Assembly (NCBI GenBank): GCA_937907435.1 | Contig: CALCIA010000035.1 | Location: forward strand, 1-24,052 | Reading direction: 5' to 3' | DNA: 24,052 nt | Source of the DNA: an uncultured Actinomycetes bacterium | Lineage (GTDB): Bacteria; Actinomycetota; Thermoleophilia; Solirubrobacterales; 70-9 | Shown: one piece after another, positions 1-7,304 of the stretch | Position numbering within the stretch: the stretch's first letter is position 1 | Layout: each line of letters begins with the position of its first letter | Notes under the pieces: generated by a model | What the model was told of the DNA's origin: nothing | Database searches by the model: none | What the model saw: the letters and a program-made list of their open reading frames with translations, nothing else | Program-made: the position numbers and the translations under genes

Positions 1-95
1 GCCCGGGCCGTGGCGAGAGGGGCGCGTCCCCTACCCGGGCGCCAGCTTGCGGGTCCCCATCCCTCCCGGGCGACAGCTTGCGGGTCCCCGTCCCT
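1..95 (-). repeat. Left copy of an interspersed repeat with two 31-bp tandem units
   Basis: Bases 34-64 and 65-95 are two 31-bp direct repeats that differ at two positions; each contains the core CAGCTTGCGGGTCCCC. Bases 1-90 match the reverse complement of 23822-23911 with about seven mismatches and one indel. The copy starts at the window edge, so the palindromic arm present on the right-hand copy (23885-23940) is cut off here. It lies directly downstream of the penicillin-acylase gene and contains no credible ORF. Bases 96-133 hold a degenerate continuation and a weak 5-bp hairpin after the acylase stop codon. Confidence 0.8.
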
Positions 96-133
96 CCCGC
101 GCGCCGGCCCAGCAGGACCGTGAAATCAGTCCT

Positions 134-2830
134 CTATCCCCCGAGCTTCCGCGTCACCGTCACGACCTGCTGGAAGGTCGGGCGGTTTTGGAACGGGAAG
201 CTGCCCAGTTCGATGCCCGCGGTTTCGGTCGGGCGGTTGGCGTCGAAGCAGGATGGCTGCGGGTTGGCGGCGCAGGCGCCGTCGCCGCCGCCGTACATCG
301 TCGAGGGCTTGATCCGCAGCGCTTCGGCGAGGCTCTTTTCCAGGATCGCGACGCACTTCTGCTTGTCCCCGCCGCCGCAGTACTTGCGGCTCCAGGGCGC
401 CTTCGGCTTCGGGCCGAAGACGTCGCGCAGGTCCTTGGAGACGTAGCCCCACCAGCCGTCGTCGAAGCTCGGTTCGGTCGGTGAGCCGCCGGTGTAGCTC
501 CCCGTTTCCAGCATCTCGGTGAGTTTTTCGTAGGCGTTCGCGCCCAGCACCGGTTTGAACTCCCGCTGCAGGAGGATCGGCCACCAGGCGTCCATCAGCT
601 CGATCGCCGGCGTTTCCTCGTCTTCCCCGTTGCGGTCTAGATCACGCCGGTGCGCGCCGTGCGCCCGCCACGTCTTCAGCTCCGCCAAGGCGTTCTTCAG
701 CTTCGCCGACTTCGGCGTGCCGATCGCCTTGAACAGCAGCGGCAGCACCTTGTCGGCGCGCAGGTCCTCGGTCGCCGGTTCCTCCATCGCCTGCACCAGC
801 TGGGCGATCGTCATCTTCTTGCCGCCCTTGAGGTCGGCGCGGATGTGGTCGGCGATCATCTGCTGGCGCTGGATCGGCCCGTAGTCGTACTTGTCGTCGG
901 CCGCCGCCCACTTCGGCGCCTGCTTGTTGTTCCAGGACACCATGAAGTCGGGGTCGACCGCCTGCGGGTGGGCCGAGAACGGCAGCCATTCGGCGGTGTG
1001 CGTCTTCGGGTCGTAGCCCTTCCAGTCGTACTGGCCGGTGCCGAGGATCGGGAAGTCCGGCGAGGTCCCCTTCGCCCGCTGCGGCATCGCCCCCGACAGC
1101 GCGTAGGCGATGTGTTCGGAGTCGACGTAGCCCCAGTTGAAGAGGAAGTTGATGTTCGAGACGGCCTGCTTGAAGCCCTTGACCCCGGTGACCTTCCCCG
1201 GTTCGTTCAGTTCGGCGAAGCCGATCACCGATTCGGCCTCGTGGAAATAGGTGCTGCGGCTGCGCACGAACGCGACCTTCTTCCCCGCCGCCTTACCGCG
1301 CGCGTAGACGATCCCGTGCACGGTCCGGTAGGCGGTCATCGTCTGCGAGCCGGCCGGCGTCTGGTCGATCGTGTTCGGCGTCCAGCTCTCCTTCTTGACC
1401 AGCTTTTCCATCGGCCGGCACTTGCCTTTGTAGAGGTAGTGGAACTTGTCCTTGCAGAGGACCTCGGCGAAGGTGTCGACGTTGTCGGAGGTCGCCGTGG
1501 TCGCGCTCCAGGCGTAGTCGGTCCCATGCCCGAGCTCGACGTAGAGGTTGATCCCCGGGAAGGAGGCGCCGCGGGCGTCGATCCCCGGCCCGTGCAGGTC
1601 CTCCTCCATCAGGACCTGCGGGACGTAGTAACCGACCTGCGGGCCCATCACCGCGATCGGGTGGCCGGTCGCGGAGTTCTGCTTCGAGACGAGCTCCCAG
1701 TTCGAGGCGTGCCCCGCTTCCTCGAGCCCGCGGGTGAGGCGGCCGCCGACCGTGTTCAGGCCCGAGCCCGTGCCCCCGGACGCCTTGCTGCCGTAGGCGA
1801 TCGGCGGTTCGTAGACGCTGCCCGGCTTCGGCAGCGCCAGGCCCCGCTTGGCGAAGGCGCTTTCGGTCTCGTACGGGAAGGGCTTTTCGATCGTCGTCGG
1901 CGCTTCCGGGTCGTTCTTCGAGCGGAAGCCGAGCCAGGCCTTGCGGCCGGCCTTCTTGCCCATCCGTTCGACCATCGCCTCCATCGTCAGCGCCGAGTTC
2001 AGCTCGTTGCCGCCGCCGCGGCCGAAGATGCCGCCGATCAGCGAAGCGATCGCGATCACGTCGGTCGGCTTCCACGGTTCCATCGGTTTGTTGACGAAGT
2101 CGTACTCGGCCGGCTTCAGTTTCGGGTTGAGGTTGGCGGCGGCGATGTAGGCGTTGATGCCTTCGACGTAGGCGTCGAGGTCTTCGACCGCCTGCTTGCC
2201 CGCCGCGCCCCGTTCGGTTTCCATCGCCTTGATCTGCTCTTCGAGGTCGGCTTCGGTGTAGGGCGCGAAGCCCCACTGGCCGGCGTCGGCTTCCGCGTTG
2301 GAGCCACCGAGGAAGGAGGCCAGTTCGGCGCGGCCGGTGTGGCGCAGCACGTCCATCAGGAAGAGTCGGTCGTTCGCCCCCGCGTAGCCCGCGCCGTACA
2401 TCGTGTCGGCGCGCGTTTCGCCGTAGATGTGGGGCACTCCGTAGGCCTTGTCGCGGACGATCGTCACCCCCGGTTTCGGTTCGATCGTCGATTCGACTTC
2501 GCTCGGCAGCACGCCGAAGGTCGCGTCCTTGAAGTAGTTGGCGACCGTTTCGTCGGTCAGGGTCGGCGCGCCGTAGAGCAGGTTTTCGTAGAGCCCCTGC
2601 TGGTCGGCGAAGTGCGGCGGGATCGCTTTGGACGATTTGAAGCCGAGCACCTGTTCGAGGTTGTCGAGGCCGTTCTCCCCCGGCGGCAGCACGTTGCGGA
2701 AGCCGCCCGCGTCATTCGTCCCGTAGGGCTGGACCGCGTTGGCGCCGGCGGCACCGGCGAAGACGGCGGCGCCGAGCAGCAGGCAGGCCAGCGAGGCAAG
2801 GAGAACGCGCAGCGAACGGCGACCGACCAA
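134..2830 (-). CDS. Secreted penicillin acylase family protein (Ntn hydrolase)
   Basis: A putative N-terminal-nucleophile amidase of the penicillin/aculeacin acylase or acyl-homoserine-lactone acylase type, 898 aa from the chosen start. I chose TTG at 2830 because a perfect Shine-Dalgarno (AGGAGGT, 2836-2842) lies 5 nt upstream. It yields a textbook export signal: GRRSLR, a hydrophobic run, then AGANA by residue 32; the twin arginines leave Tat export possible. The alpha-chain signature YGVPHIYGETRADTMYGAG lies near residues 130-148, followed by ANDRLFLMD. The beta-chain start is HASNW, with the predicted autocatalytic nucleophile Ser376 followed by Asn377, then SFPGINLYVELGH. Cysteine pairs (for example C459/C471, and several near the C-terminus) suit an extracytoplasmic protein. 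The ORF can extend to a TTG at 2908, but that start lacks an RBS. It is 86 bp downstream of map, on the same strand. The substrate cannot be told from sequence. Confidence 0.9.
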   Translation of the reverse strand: MVGRRSLRVLLASLACLLLGAAVFAGAAGANAVQPYGTNDAGGFRNVLPPGENGLDNLEQVLGFKSSKAIPPHFADQQGLYENLLYGAPTLTDETVANYFKDATFGVLPSEVESTIEPKPGVTIVRDKAYGVPHIYGETRADTMYGAGYAGANDRLFLMDVLRHTGRAELASFLGGSNAEADAGQWGFAPYTEADLEEQIKAMETERGAAGKQAVEDLDAYVEGINAYIAAANLNPKLKPAEYDFVNKPMEPWKPTDVIAIASLIGGIFGRGGGNELNSALTMEAMVERMGKKAGRKAWLGFRSKNDPEAPTTIEKPFPYETESAFAKRGLALPKPGSVYEPPIAYGSKASGGTGSGLNTVGGRLTRGLEEAGHASNWELVSKQNSATGHPIAVMGPQVGYYVPQVLMEEDLHGPGIDARGASFPGINLYVELGHGTDYAWSATTATSDNVDTFAEVLCKDKFHYLYKGKCRPMEKLVKKESWTPNTIDQTPAGSQTMTAYRTVHGIVYARGKAAGKKVAFVRSRSTYFHEAESVIGFAELNEPGKVTGVKGFKQAVSNINFLFNWGYVDSEHIAYALSGAMPQRAKGTSPDFPILGTGQYDWKGYDPKTHTAEWLPFSAHPQAVDPDFMVSWNNKQAPKWAAADDKYDYGPIQRQQMIADHIRADLKGGKKMTIAQLVQAMEEPATEDLRADKVLPLLFKAIGTPKSAKLKNALAELKTWRAHGAHRRDLDRNGEDEETPAIELMDAWWPILLQREFKPVLGANAYEKLTEMLETGSYTGGSPTEPSFDDGWWGYVSKDLRDVFGPKPKAPWSRKYCGGGDKQKCVAILEKSLAEALRIKPSTMYGGGDGACAANPQPSCFDANRPTETAGIELGSFPFQNRPTFQQVVTVTRKLGG

Positions 2831-2835
2831 AACAG

Positions 2836-2842
2836 ACCTCCT
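2836..2842 (-). promoter_or_regulatory. Strong Shine-Dalgarno deciding the acylase TTG start
   Basis: On the minus strand this reads AGGAGGT within GGAGGAGGT, 5 nt before TTG at 2830. It is the best ribosome-binding site in the window. It places the start immediately before the signal peptide, 26 codons inside the longest ORF. Confidence 0.8.
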
Positions 2843-2916
2843 CCGACAGTTCCCTGGCAGCCCCCCGAGCCGCCCCGGCAGCATACGCTCGCGGCCGGAC
2901 CGTCGCAAACGTCGGG

Positions 2917-3675
2917 TTACTCGGCCTCGTGCCAGGGGGTGAGGATGCGCGGGCCGTCGGGGGTGACCGCGACGGTGAACTCGAAGTGGGCGGCGAGGCT
3001 GCCGTCCTCGGAGAAGACCGACCAGCCGTCGTCCCCCATCCGCACCAGCGGGCCGCCCGCGTTGACCATCGGCTCGATCGCCAGCACCGTGCCGATCTCC
3101 AGTTCCGGACCGCGACCGGCCTCGCCGAAGTTCGGCACCTGCGGCTCCTCGTGCATCTCGCGGCCGATCCCGTGGCCGACCAGGGTGCGGATCACCGAGA
3201 GCCCGTTCGACTCGACCGAGCGCTGGATCGCGTTGGAGACGTCACCGAGGTGGTTGCCGGCGACCATCTGCCGGGCGCCGTCGAAGAGCGCGTTGCGGGT
3301 CACCCCGAGGAGCTGTTTGGCCTCGGTCGAGATCGGGCCGATCGGCACCGTCACCGCGGCGTCGGCGACCCAGCCGTCCTTGGTGACCCCGATGTCGATC
3401 GAGAGCACGTCGCCGCGCTTGCATTCGTAGGAGCCGGGGATGCCGTGGACGACCATCGAGTTGGGCGACGCGCAGATCGATCCGGGGAAGCCCCGGTACC
3501 CCTTGAACGAGGGGGTCGCGCCCTGGGAGCGGATGAACTTCTCCGCCGCTTCGTCGAGCTCGAGCGTGGTGATCCCCGGCCGCGCCTTCGATTTGAGCAT
3601 CGTCATCGTGCGGACCAGGATGTCACCGGCCGCCGCCATCTGGTCGACCTGCTCGGGCGTCTTGCGGATGATCAT
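2917..3675 (-). CDS. map: Methionine aminopeptidase, type I
   Basis: Removes the initiator methionine from nascent proteins; a cytosolic dinuclear metalloprotease with the pita-bread fold. From the ATG at 3675 the protein is 252 aa, the usual length for a type I enzyme without an N-terminal zinc extension. The metal ligands are all visible: D94 (in SIDIG), D105 (ADAAV), H168 (GHGIG), E201 (IEPM) and E232 (FEFTV); H77 in HGIPG is the conserved active-site histidine. A GTG three codons upstream (3684) is an alternative start, but neither start has a Shine-Dalgarno. The ATG is favoured because TAACGT lies 7 nt before it, as in a leaderless transcript. The gene follows adk after 37 bp, the common secY-adk-map order of Gram-positive phyla. 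Confidence 0.96.
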   Translation of the reverse strand: MIIRKTPEQVDQMAAAGDILVRTMTMLKSKARPGITTLELDEAAEKFIRSQGATPSFKGYRGFPGSICASPNSMVVHGIPGSYECKRGDVLSIDIGVTKDGWVADAAVTVPIGPISTEAKQLLGVTRNALFDGARQMVAGNHLGDVSNAIQRSVESNGLSVIRTLVGHGIGREMHEEPQVPNFGEAGRGPELEIGTVLAIEPMVNAGGPLVRMGDDGWSVFSEDGSLAAHFEFTVAVTPDGPRILTPWHEAE

Positions 3676-3682
3676 TCCGTAC

Positions 3683-3688
3683 ACGTTA
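3683..3688 (-). promoter_or_regulatory. Candidate -10 element for leaderless map mRNA
   Basis: The minus strand reads TAACGT, then 7 nt, then the map ATG at 3675. It fits the TANNNT pattern and spacing of leaderless actinobacterial promoters. No convincing -35 is seen. It lies in the adk-map gap, so map may be expressed both with adk and on its own. Confidence 0.35.
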
Positions 3689-3712
3689 AATCAGCGTCGA
3701 GGACGGCCAGGC

Positions 3713-4393
3713 TCAGACCGCGCCGTCGCTCTCCAGCCGCATCGTCGCCAGCGTGCGGCGCAGCTCCTCGGTCACCGCGTCGGGATCGCGCTCGCCGTCG
3801 ACCCGGCGCAGCACGCCTTTGTCGTCGTAGTAGGTGACCAGCGGCTCGGTCTTCTCGTGGTAGGTGGCGAGCCGCTTGCGGATGACCTCGGGCTTGTCGT
3901 CGTCACGGACGATCAGCGGCGAGCCGTCGATGTCGCAGATGCCCTCTTCCTTGGGCGGGTTGAAGTCGACGTGGAAGACGTGCCCGTTGGCCTCGCAGGT
4001 GCGTCGGCCGCCGAGCCGCTTCACCACCTCCTCGTCGGAGACGTCGATCAGGAGCACCGCGCTCACCGCCCGGCCCAGCTCGGCCAGCTTCGCGTCGAGA
4101 GCCTCCGCCTGCGGCGTCGTCCGCGGGAAGCCGTCGAGGATGAAGCCGTCGCGCGCCTCGTCGGAGTCGATCCGCTCGGCGATCACGCCGACGATCACCT
4201 CGTCGGGCACGAGGTCGCCGCGGTCCATGTACTCCTTGGCGCTCTTGCCGAGCTCCGTCTCGTCGCGGACCGCCCCGCGCAGGATGTCGCCGGTCGCGTA
4301 GTACGGCAGGCGCAGGTCTTCGTTGAGGCGCTCGCCCTGCGTCCCCTTACCGGAGCCAGGAGGGCCGAGCAGGACAAGGTTCAGCTCAGGCAT
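3713..4393 (-). CDS. adk: Adenylate kinase
   Basis: Catalyses ATP + AMP = 2 ADP in the cytosol. 226 aa, the long (LID-containing) bacterial type. The P-loop GPPGSGKGTQ is at 10-19, the NMP-binding segment YYATGDILR follows, then DGFPRT near 87-92 and the LID (about 127-166) ending in VRDDD. In the LID the zinc-finger positions read C133-x2-N136 and C153-x2-D156 instead of four cysteines, so the usual Cys4 site is only half present. The start ATG has no Shine-Dalgarno but has TAGGCT 6 nt upstream. The gene is separated from secY by a hairpin-rich 309-bp gap, which suggests its own transcription unit with map. Confidence 0.97.
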   Translation of the reverse strand: MPELNLVLLGPPGSGKGTQGERLNEDLRLPYYATGDILRGAVRDETELGKSAKEYMDRGDLVPDEVIVGVIAERIDSDEARDGFILDGFPRTTPQAEALDAKLAELGRAVSAVLLIDVSDEEVVKRLGGRRTCEANGHVFHVDFNPPKEEGICDIDGSPLIVRDDDKPEVIRKRLATYHEKTEPLVTYYDDKGVLRRVDGERDPDAVTEELRRTLATMRLESDGAV

Positions 4394-4399
4394 CCGCGA

Positions 4400-4405
4400 A
4401 GCCTA
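4400..4405 (-). promoter_or_regulatory. Candidate -10 element for leaderless adk mRNA
   Basis: The minus strand reads TAGGCT, then 6 nt, then the adk ATG at 4393. The spacing suits transcription starting at or next to the start codon. Just upstream (4413-4424) is a perfect 12-bp palindrome, GCTGCCGGCAGC, placed where a dimeric regulator could act. No clear -35 is seen. Confidence 0.4.
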
Positions 4406-4459
4406 TGTGAAAGCTGCCGGCAGCCGACTGCCGGAGGGACGGGTGTGCTGAGAGGGAAT

Positions 4460-4514
4460 CGCGTTCCGCTGTTCTTTATGGCCTTCTGGCGACCATAAGG
4501 AACAGCGGAACGCG
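4460..4514. repeat. 22-bp inverted repeat, large hairpin between secY and adk
   Basis: Arms 4460-4481 and 4493-4514 are complementary at 21 of 22 positions, the exception being a G-T wobble, around an 11-nt loop. It is the longest hairpin in the 309-bp secY-adk gap (4394-4702). It has no T-tract, so it is not a classical intrinsic terminator. It may be a palindromic dispersed element, an RNA-stabilising stem at the 3' end of the spc transcript, or a tract-less terminator. The remainder of the gap holds the hairpins at 4601-4619 and 4670-4692; I see no gene in it. Confidence 0.75.
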
Positions 4515-4600
4515 CGGGCCCATGGTTTGTGGCGGCGCGGGCGTCGGTTCGGGGCGGTCGGGCGACCCTCGGATGAGCCTCCACAACTCGTTGCGTATTC

Positions 4601-4619
4601 ATCGCGCCGAAGGCGCGAT
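4601..4619. repeat. 8-bp perfect hairpin in the secY-adk gap
   Basis: ATCGCGCC and GGCGCGAT flank a 3-nt loop. It lies downstream of the secY stop. A second, imperfect inverted repeat (CCACC...GGTGG, about 4627-4647) lies beside it. Function unknown. Confidence 0.5.
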
Positions 4620-4669
4620 CCAGGTTCCACCGAGCGAAACGAGGTGGTGCGCTCCTGCGAGCGTCACCC

Positions 4670-4692
4670 GGCCGCCCCGCTCGGGAGCGGCC
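4670..4692 (-). terminator. GC-rich hairpin just after the secY stop, possible terminator
   Basis: Paired arms GGCCGC-CCC and GGG-A-GCGGCC form about nine base pairs with a bulged A and a GCTC tetraloop. On the minus strand it begins about 10 nt after the secY stop. No U-run follows, so it could equally be a processing or stability element. Confidence 0.4.
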
Positions 4693-4702
4693 GAACCCTT
4701 CC

Positions 4703-5974
4703 CTATTTGAGGAAGCCCTCGTAGTTACGCATCATCAGCTGGGCCTCGAGCTGCTTCACGGTGTCCAAAGCCACGCCGATCACGATCAGGATCGAGGTGC
4801 CGCCGAAGTAGAAGTTCGCCGAGGTCTGGCTGATGAGGATGGTTGGCAAGGCTGCCACCGCGCCCAGGTAGAGGGCGCCGGGGAAGGTCAGGCGGGACAA
4901 GATTCTGTCTAGGTACTCCGCCGTCGGACGACCCGGACGGACTCCGGGGATGAAGCCGCCGTAGCGTTTGAGGTTGTCGGCCTGGTCCACCGGGTTGAAG
5001 GTGACCGCGGTGTAGAAGTAGGTGAAGACGATGATGAAGAGGATCTCGCCGATCACGTAGGGCACCGAGTTCGGGCTGAAGAATTCGGCGAAGTCAAGGG
5101 CGGCCGGCGTGTTCAGCAGCTGACCGACCGTCGGCGGGAAGGCCATGATCGAGGCCGCGAAGATGACCGGGATGACGCCCGCCATGTTGACCCGCAGCGG
5201 CAGGTAGGTCGACCCGCCCGAGGTCATTTTGCGCCCGACCACGCGTTTCGCGTACTGGACCGGGATGCGGCGCTGGCCCTCCTGGACGAAGACGATCGCG
5301 ACGATCACCGCCAGGGCGATGAACGGCATCATCACGACGAAGACCTGATCGGGGTTGTTCCACCACTTGGTGATCCCGCTCGGGATTGACGAGGCGATCG
5401 AGGCGAAGATCATCAGCGAGATGCCGTTGCCGATGCCGCGCTGGGTGATGAGCTCGCCCAGCCACATCAGCAGGGTGGCGCCGGCGGTCAGACAGATCAC
5501 GATCAGCATGACCTTCGGGAAGGTCAGCTGGCCGACGACGCTGCTGCCGGTTTCGTTGCCGAAGGAGCGGAAGAGGAAGACGTAGCCGATGCTCTCGAAG
5601 AAGGCGAGCACGACGGTCAGGTAGCGCGTGTACTGGGTGATTTTCTGCTGCCCGACCTCACCCTCTTTCTGCAGGCGCTCCAGCGAGGGCACGACGACGG
5701 TCAGCAGCTGCAGGATGATCGACGCCGTGATGTAGGGCATGATCCCCAACGCGAAAAGCGACAGCCGTTCGAGGCTGCCGCCGGAGAAGAGGTTCAGGAA
5801 GCCGAGGACGTTGGAGCCGCCGAAGTTGCTCGAGACCCCCTGGATGGCGTCGATGTTGACGCCCGGCGACGGGATGTAGGCACCGAGCCGGTAGAGCGCC
5901 AGCATCGCCGCGGTGAAGGCGAGTTTCTTCCTGATGTCCGCAACGCTGAAGGCGTTGAGAATTGACCTGAGCAT
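4703..5974 (-). CDS. secY: Preprotein translocase subunit SecY
   Basis: The channel-forming subunit of the SecYEG protein-export complex in the cytoplasmic membrane. 423 aa, with the family's pattern of ten hydrophobic helices. Landmarks include YRLGAYIPSPGVN after helix 1 (plug region), MLWLGELITQRGIGNGISL in the middle, the basic cytosolic loop QRRIPVQYAKR, and the C-terminal half YFYTAVTFNPVDQADNLK. The ATG overlaps the rplO stop by one base (TAATG), so the two are translationally coupled at the end of the spc cluster. A hairpin directly follows the stop. Confidence 0.98.
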   Translation of the reverse strand: MLRSILNAFSVADIRKKLAFTAAMLALYRLGAYIPSPGVNIDAIQGVSSNFGGSNVLGFLNLFSGGSLERLSLFALGIMPYITASIILQLLTVVVPSLERLQKEGEVGQQKITQYTRYLTVVLAFFESIGYVFLFRSFGNETGSSVVGQLTFPKVMLIVICLTAGATLLMWLGELITQRGIGNGISLMIFASIASSIPSGITKWWNNPDQVFVVMMPFIALAVIVAIVFVQEGQRRIPVQYAKRVVGRKMTSGGSTYLPLRVNMAGVIPVIFAASIMAFPPTVGQLLNTPAALDFAEFFSPNSVPYVIGEILFIIVFTYFYTAVTFNPVDQADNLKRYGGFIPGVRPGRPTAEYLDRILSRLTFPGALYLGAVAALPTILISQTSANFYFGGTSILIVIGVALDTVKQLEAQLMMRNYEGFLK

Positions 5975-6477
5975 TACGGCTCCAGAGTGTGACAGGTCCC
6001 GCCGGCAGCCTCGATCTTCTCTTGGGCCGCCTTGCTGAAGGCGTGCGCACGGACCGTCAGTTTGGTCGAGATCTCGCCGCGGGCGAGGATCTTCACCGGG
6101 TCCGTCCGGGTCGCGAGGCCCTTGGCCTTCAGCGTCTCAGGGGTCACCTCGTCGCCCGCCTCGAAGCGCTGCTCGAGGTCGGCCAGGTTGACCGGCTGAG
6201 TCTTGGTGCGGAAGTTCTCGAAGGGCATCGACTTCTTCATGTGCGGACCGCGCAGCTTTCGCATCCGCATGTGGATCGGGTTCTGGCCGCCCTCGTAGCC
6301 GGGCTTTTCCTTGGCGCCCGAGCGCGAGCCCGCGCCCTTGTGGCCGCGACCGGAGGTCTTGCCGTTGCCGCTGCCCTCGCCGCGGCCGACGCGCTTGCGG
6401 CGGTGCGTGGAGCCCTTCTTCGGCTTCAGGTTGTGGAGGCCGATCTCTTCGGCGCGCGAGTTCTCTTTGTCGGCCAT
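5974..6477 (-). CDS. rplO: Large-subunit ribosomal protein uL15
   Basis: A 50S subunit protein that binds 23S rRNA and helps late assembly. 167 aa, slightly longer than usual through a short N-terminal addition before LHNLKPKKGSTHRRKRVGRG. The Gly/Arg/Lys-rich N-terminal half (GRGEGSGNGKTSGRGHKG) is typical, and the C-terminal part (VKILARGEISTKLTVRAHAF) is the globular domain. Its ATG shares one base with the rpmD stop (TGATG), and its own stop overlaps the secY start. Confidence 0.97.
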   Translation of the reverse strand: MADKENSRAEEIGLHNLKPKKGSTHRRKRVGRGEGSGNGKTSGRGHKGAGSRSGAKEKPGYEGGQNPIHMRMRKLRGPHMKKSMPFENFRTKTQPVNLADLEQRFEAGDEVTPETLKAKGLATRTDPVKILARGEISTKLTVRAHAFSKAAQEKIEAAGGTCHTLEP

Positions 6478-6644
6478 CAGTCACTCACCTCGACGAGGTG
6501 CGAGACGACGCGAAGCTGGCCCTGGAGCTGCGGAGAGTCTTTGCGCTCTACCGATTTGCCGATCCGCCCCAGGCCCAGCGCCTTGAGAGTCGCTTTCTGC
6601 TTCGGGTTCGTCCCGTTGGGCGACTTGGTCTGGGAAATCTTCAC
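6477..6644 (-). CDS. rpmD: Large-subunit ribosomal protein uL30
   Basis: A 55-aa protein of the 50S subunit. The GTG start at 6644 overlaps the rpsE stop by GTGA. The translation begins MKISQTKSPNGTNPKQKATL and continues with LKALGLGRIGKSVERKDSPQ and ends HLVEVSD, which matches the short bacterial L30 along its whole length. The order rpsE-rpmD-rplO is the canonical spc order. Confidence 0.96.
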   Translation of the reverse strand: MKISQTKSPNGTNPKQKATLKALGLGRIGKSVERKDSPQLQGQLRVVSHLVEVSD

Positions 6645-7246
6645 GATGCGCTCTCCTCAGCGACCGCGGCCGGCTCCTCTTTCGGCTCGACCTCAGCCTC
6701 GAGGTGCTCGCCGTCGCCGGTGCCCTTCTCGCTGGTCAGGCCGAGAACCTGGGTGATCGTCAGGCCGCGCAGCTCGGCGACCTCCTCCGGGCGGCGCAGG
6801 CGGATCAGGCCGTCCATCGTCGCCTTCACCAGGTTGATCGGGTTCTGCGTGCCGATGCTCTTGGTGAGCACGTCACGGACCCCGCCGAGCTCCAGCACGG
6901 CGCGGACGCCACCGCCGGCGATGACGCCGGTACCGGGGCTGGCCGGGCGCAGGACGACGTGCCCCGCTCCGTACCGGCCGATGATCCGGTGGGTGATCGT
7001 CTGGCCGTATTTGGGCACGCGGATCAAGTTCTTGCGAGCGTCCTCGACGCCCTTCTGGATCGCCAGCGGCACCTCGCGCGCCTTGCCGTAGCCGATCCCG
7101 ACCACGCCCTCTTCGTCGCCGACGGCGACCAGCGCGGTGAAGGAGAAGCGGCGACCGCCCTTGACCACCTTGGCGACGCGATTGATCTCGATCACGCGCT
7201 CCTGGAGGTCGAGGCCGCGCGGGCTGACCGTCTCGACGTTGTTCAT
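6641..7246 (-). CDS. rpsE: Small-subunit ribosomal protein uS5
   Basis: A 30S protein at the mRNA entry side, involved in decoding accuracy. The double-stranded RNA-binding-like domain is seen in RVIEINRVAKVVKGGRRFSF and ALVAVGDEEGVVGIGYGKA; the second domain includes RPASPGTGVIAGG. I chose ATG at 7246 (MNNVETV) because AAGGG lies 7 nt upstream; ATGs at 7252 and 7261 are in-frame alternatives and would add two or five residues. After the core, about 31 residues form an acidic tail rich in Glu and Ala. It is coupled to rpmD by a GTGA overlap. Confidence 0.96.
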   Translation of the reverse strand: MNNVETVSPRGLDLQERVIEINRVAKVVKGGRRFSFTALVAVGDEEGVVGIGYGKAREVPLAIQKGVEDARKNLIRVPKYGQTITHRIIGRYGAGHVVLRPASPGTGVIAGGGVRAVLELGGVRDVLTKSIGTQNPINLVKATMDGLIRLRRPEEVAELRGLTITQVLGLTSEKGTGDGEHLEAEVEPKEEPAAVAEESAS

Positions 7247-7304
7247 GTCCATGCCCTTCATGAGCAGCGGACCACCGTAGCGGAAGTTGACTCGAAGCGG
7301 GTCA

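Noticed and set aside
1..95. CRISPR array from the 31-bp repeats
   Set aside because: Only two near-identical adjacent units, no unique spacers between them and no cas genes.
650..3430. 926-codon open frame on the plus strand opposite the acylase and map
   Set aside because: Composition is Arg/Val/Asp/Leu-rich, typical of the antisense frame of a high-G+C gene. The minus strand has clear acylase and MetAP motifs through the whole stretch.
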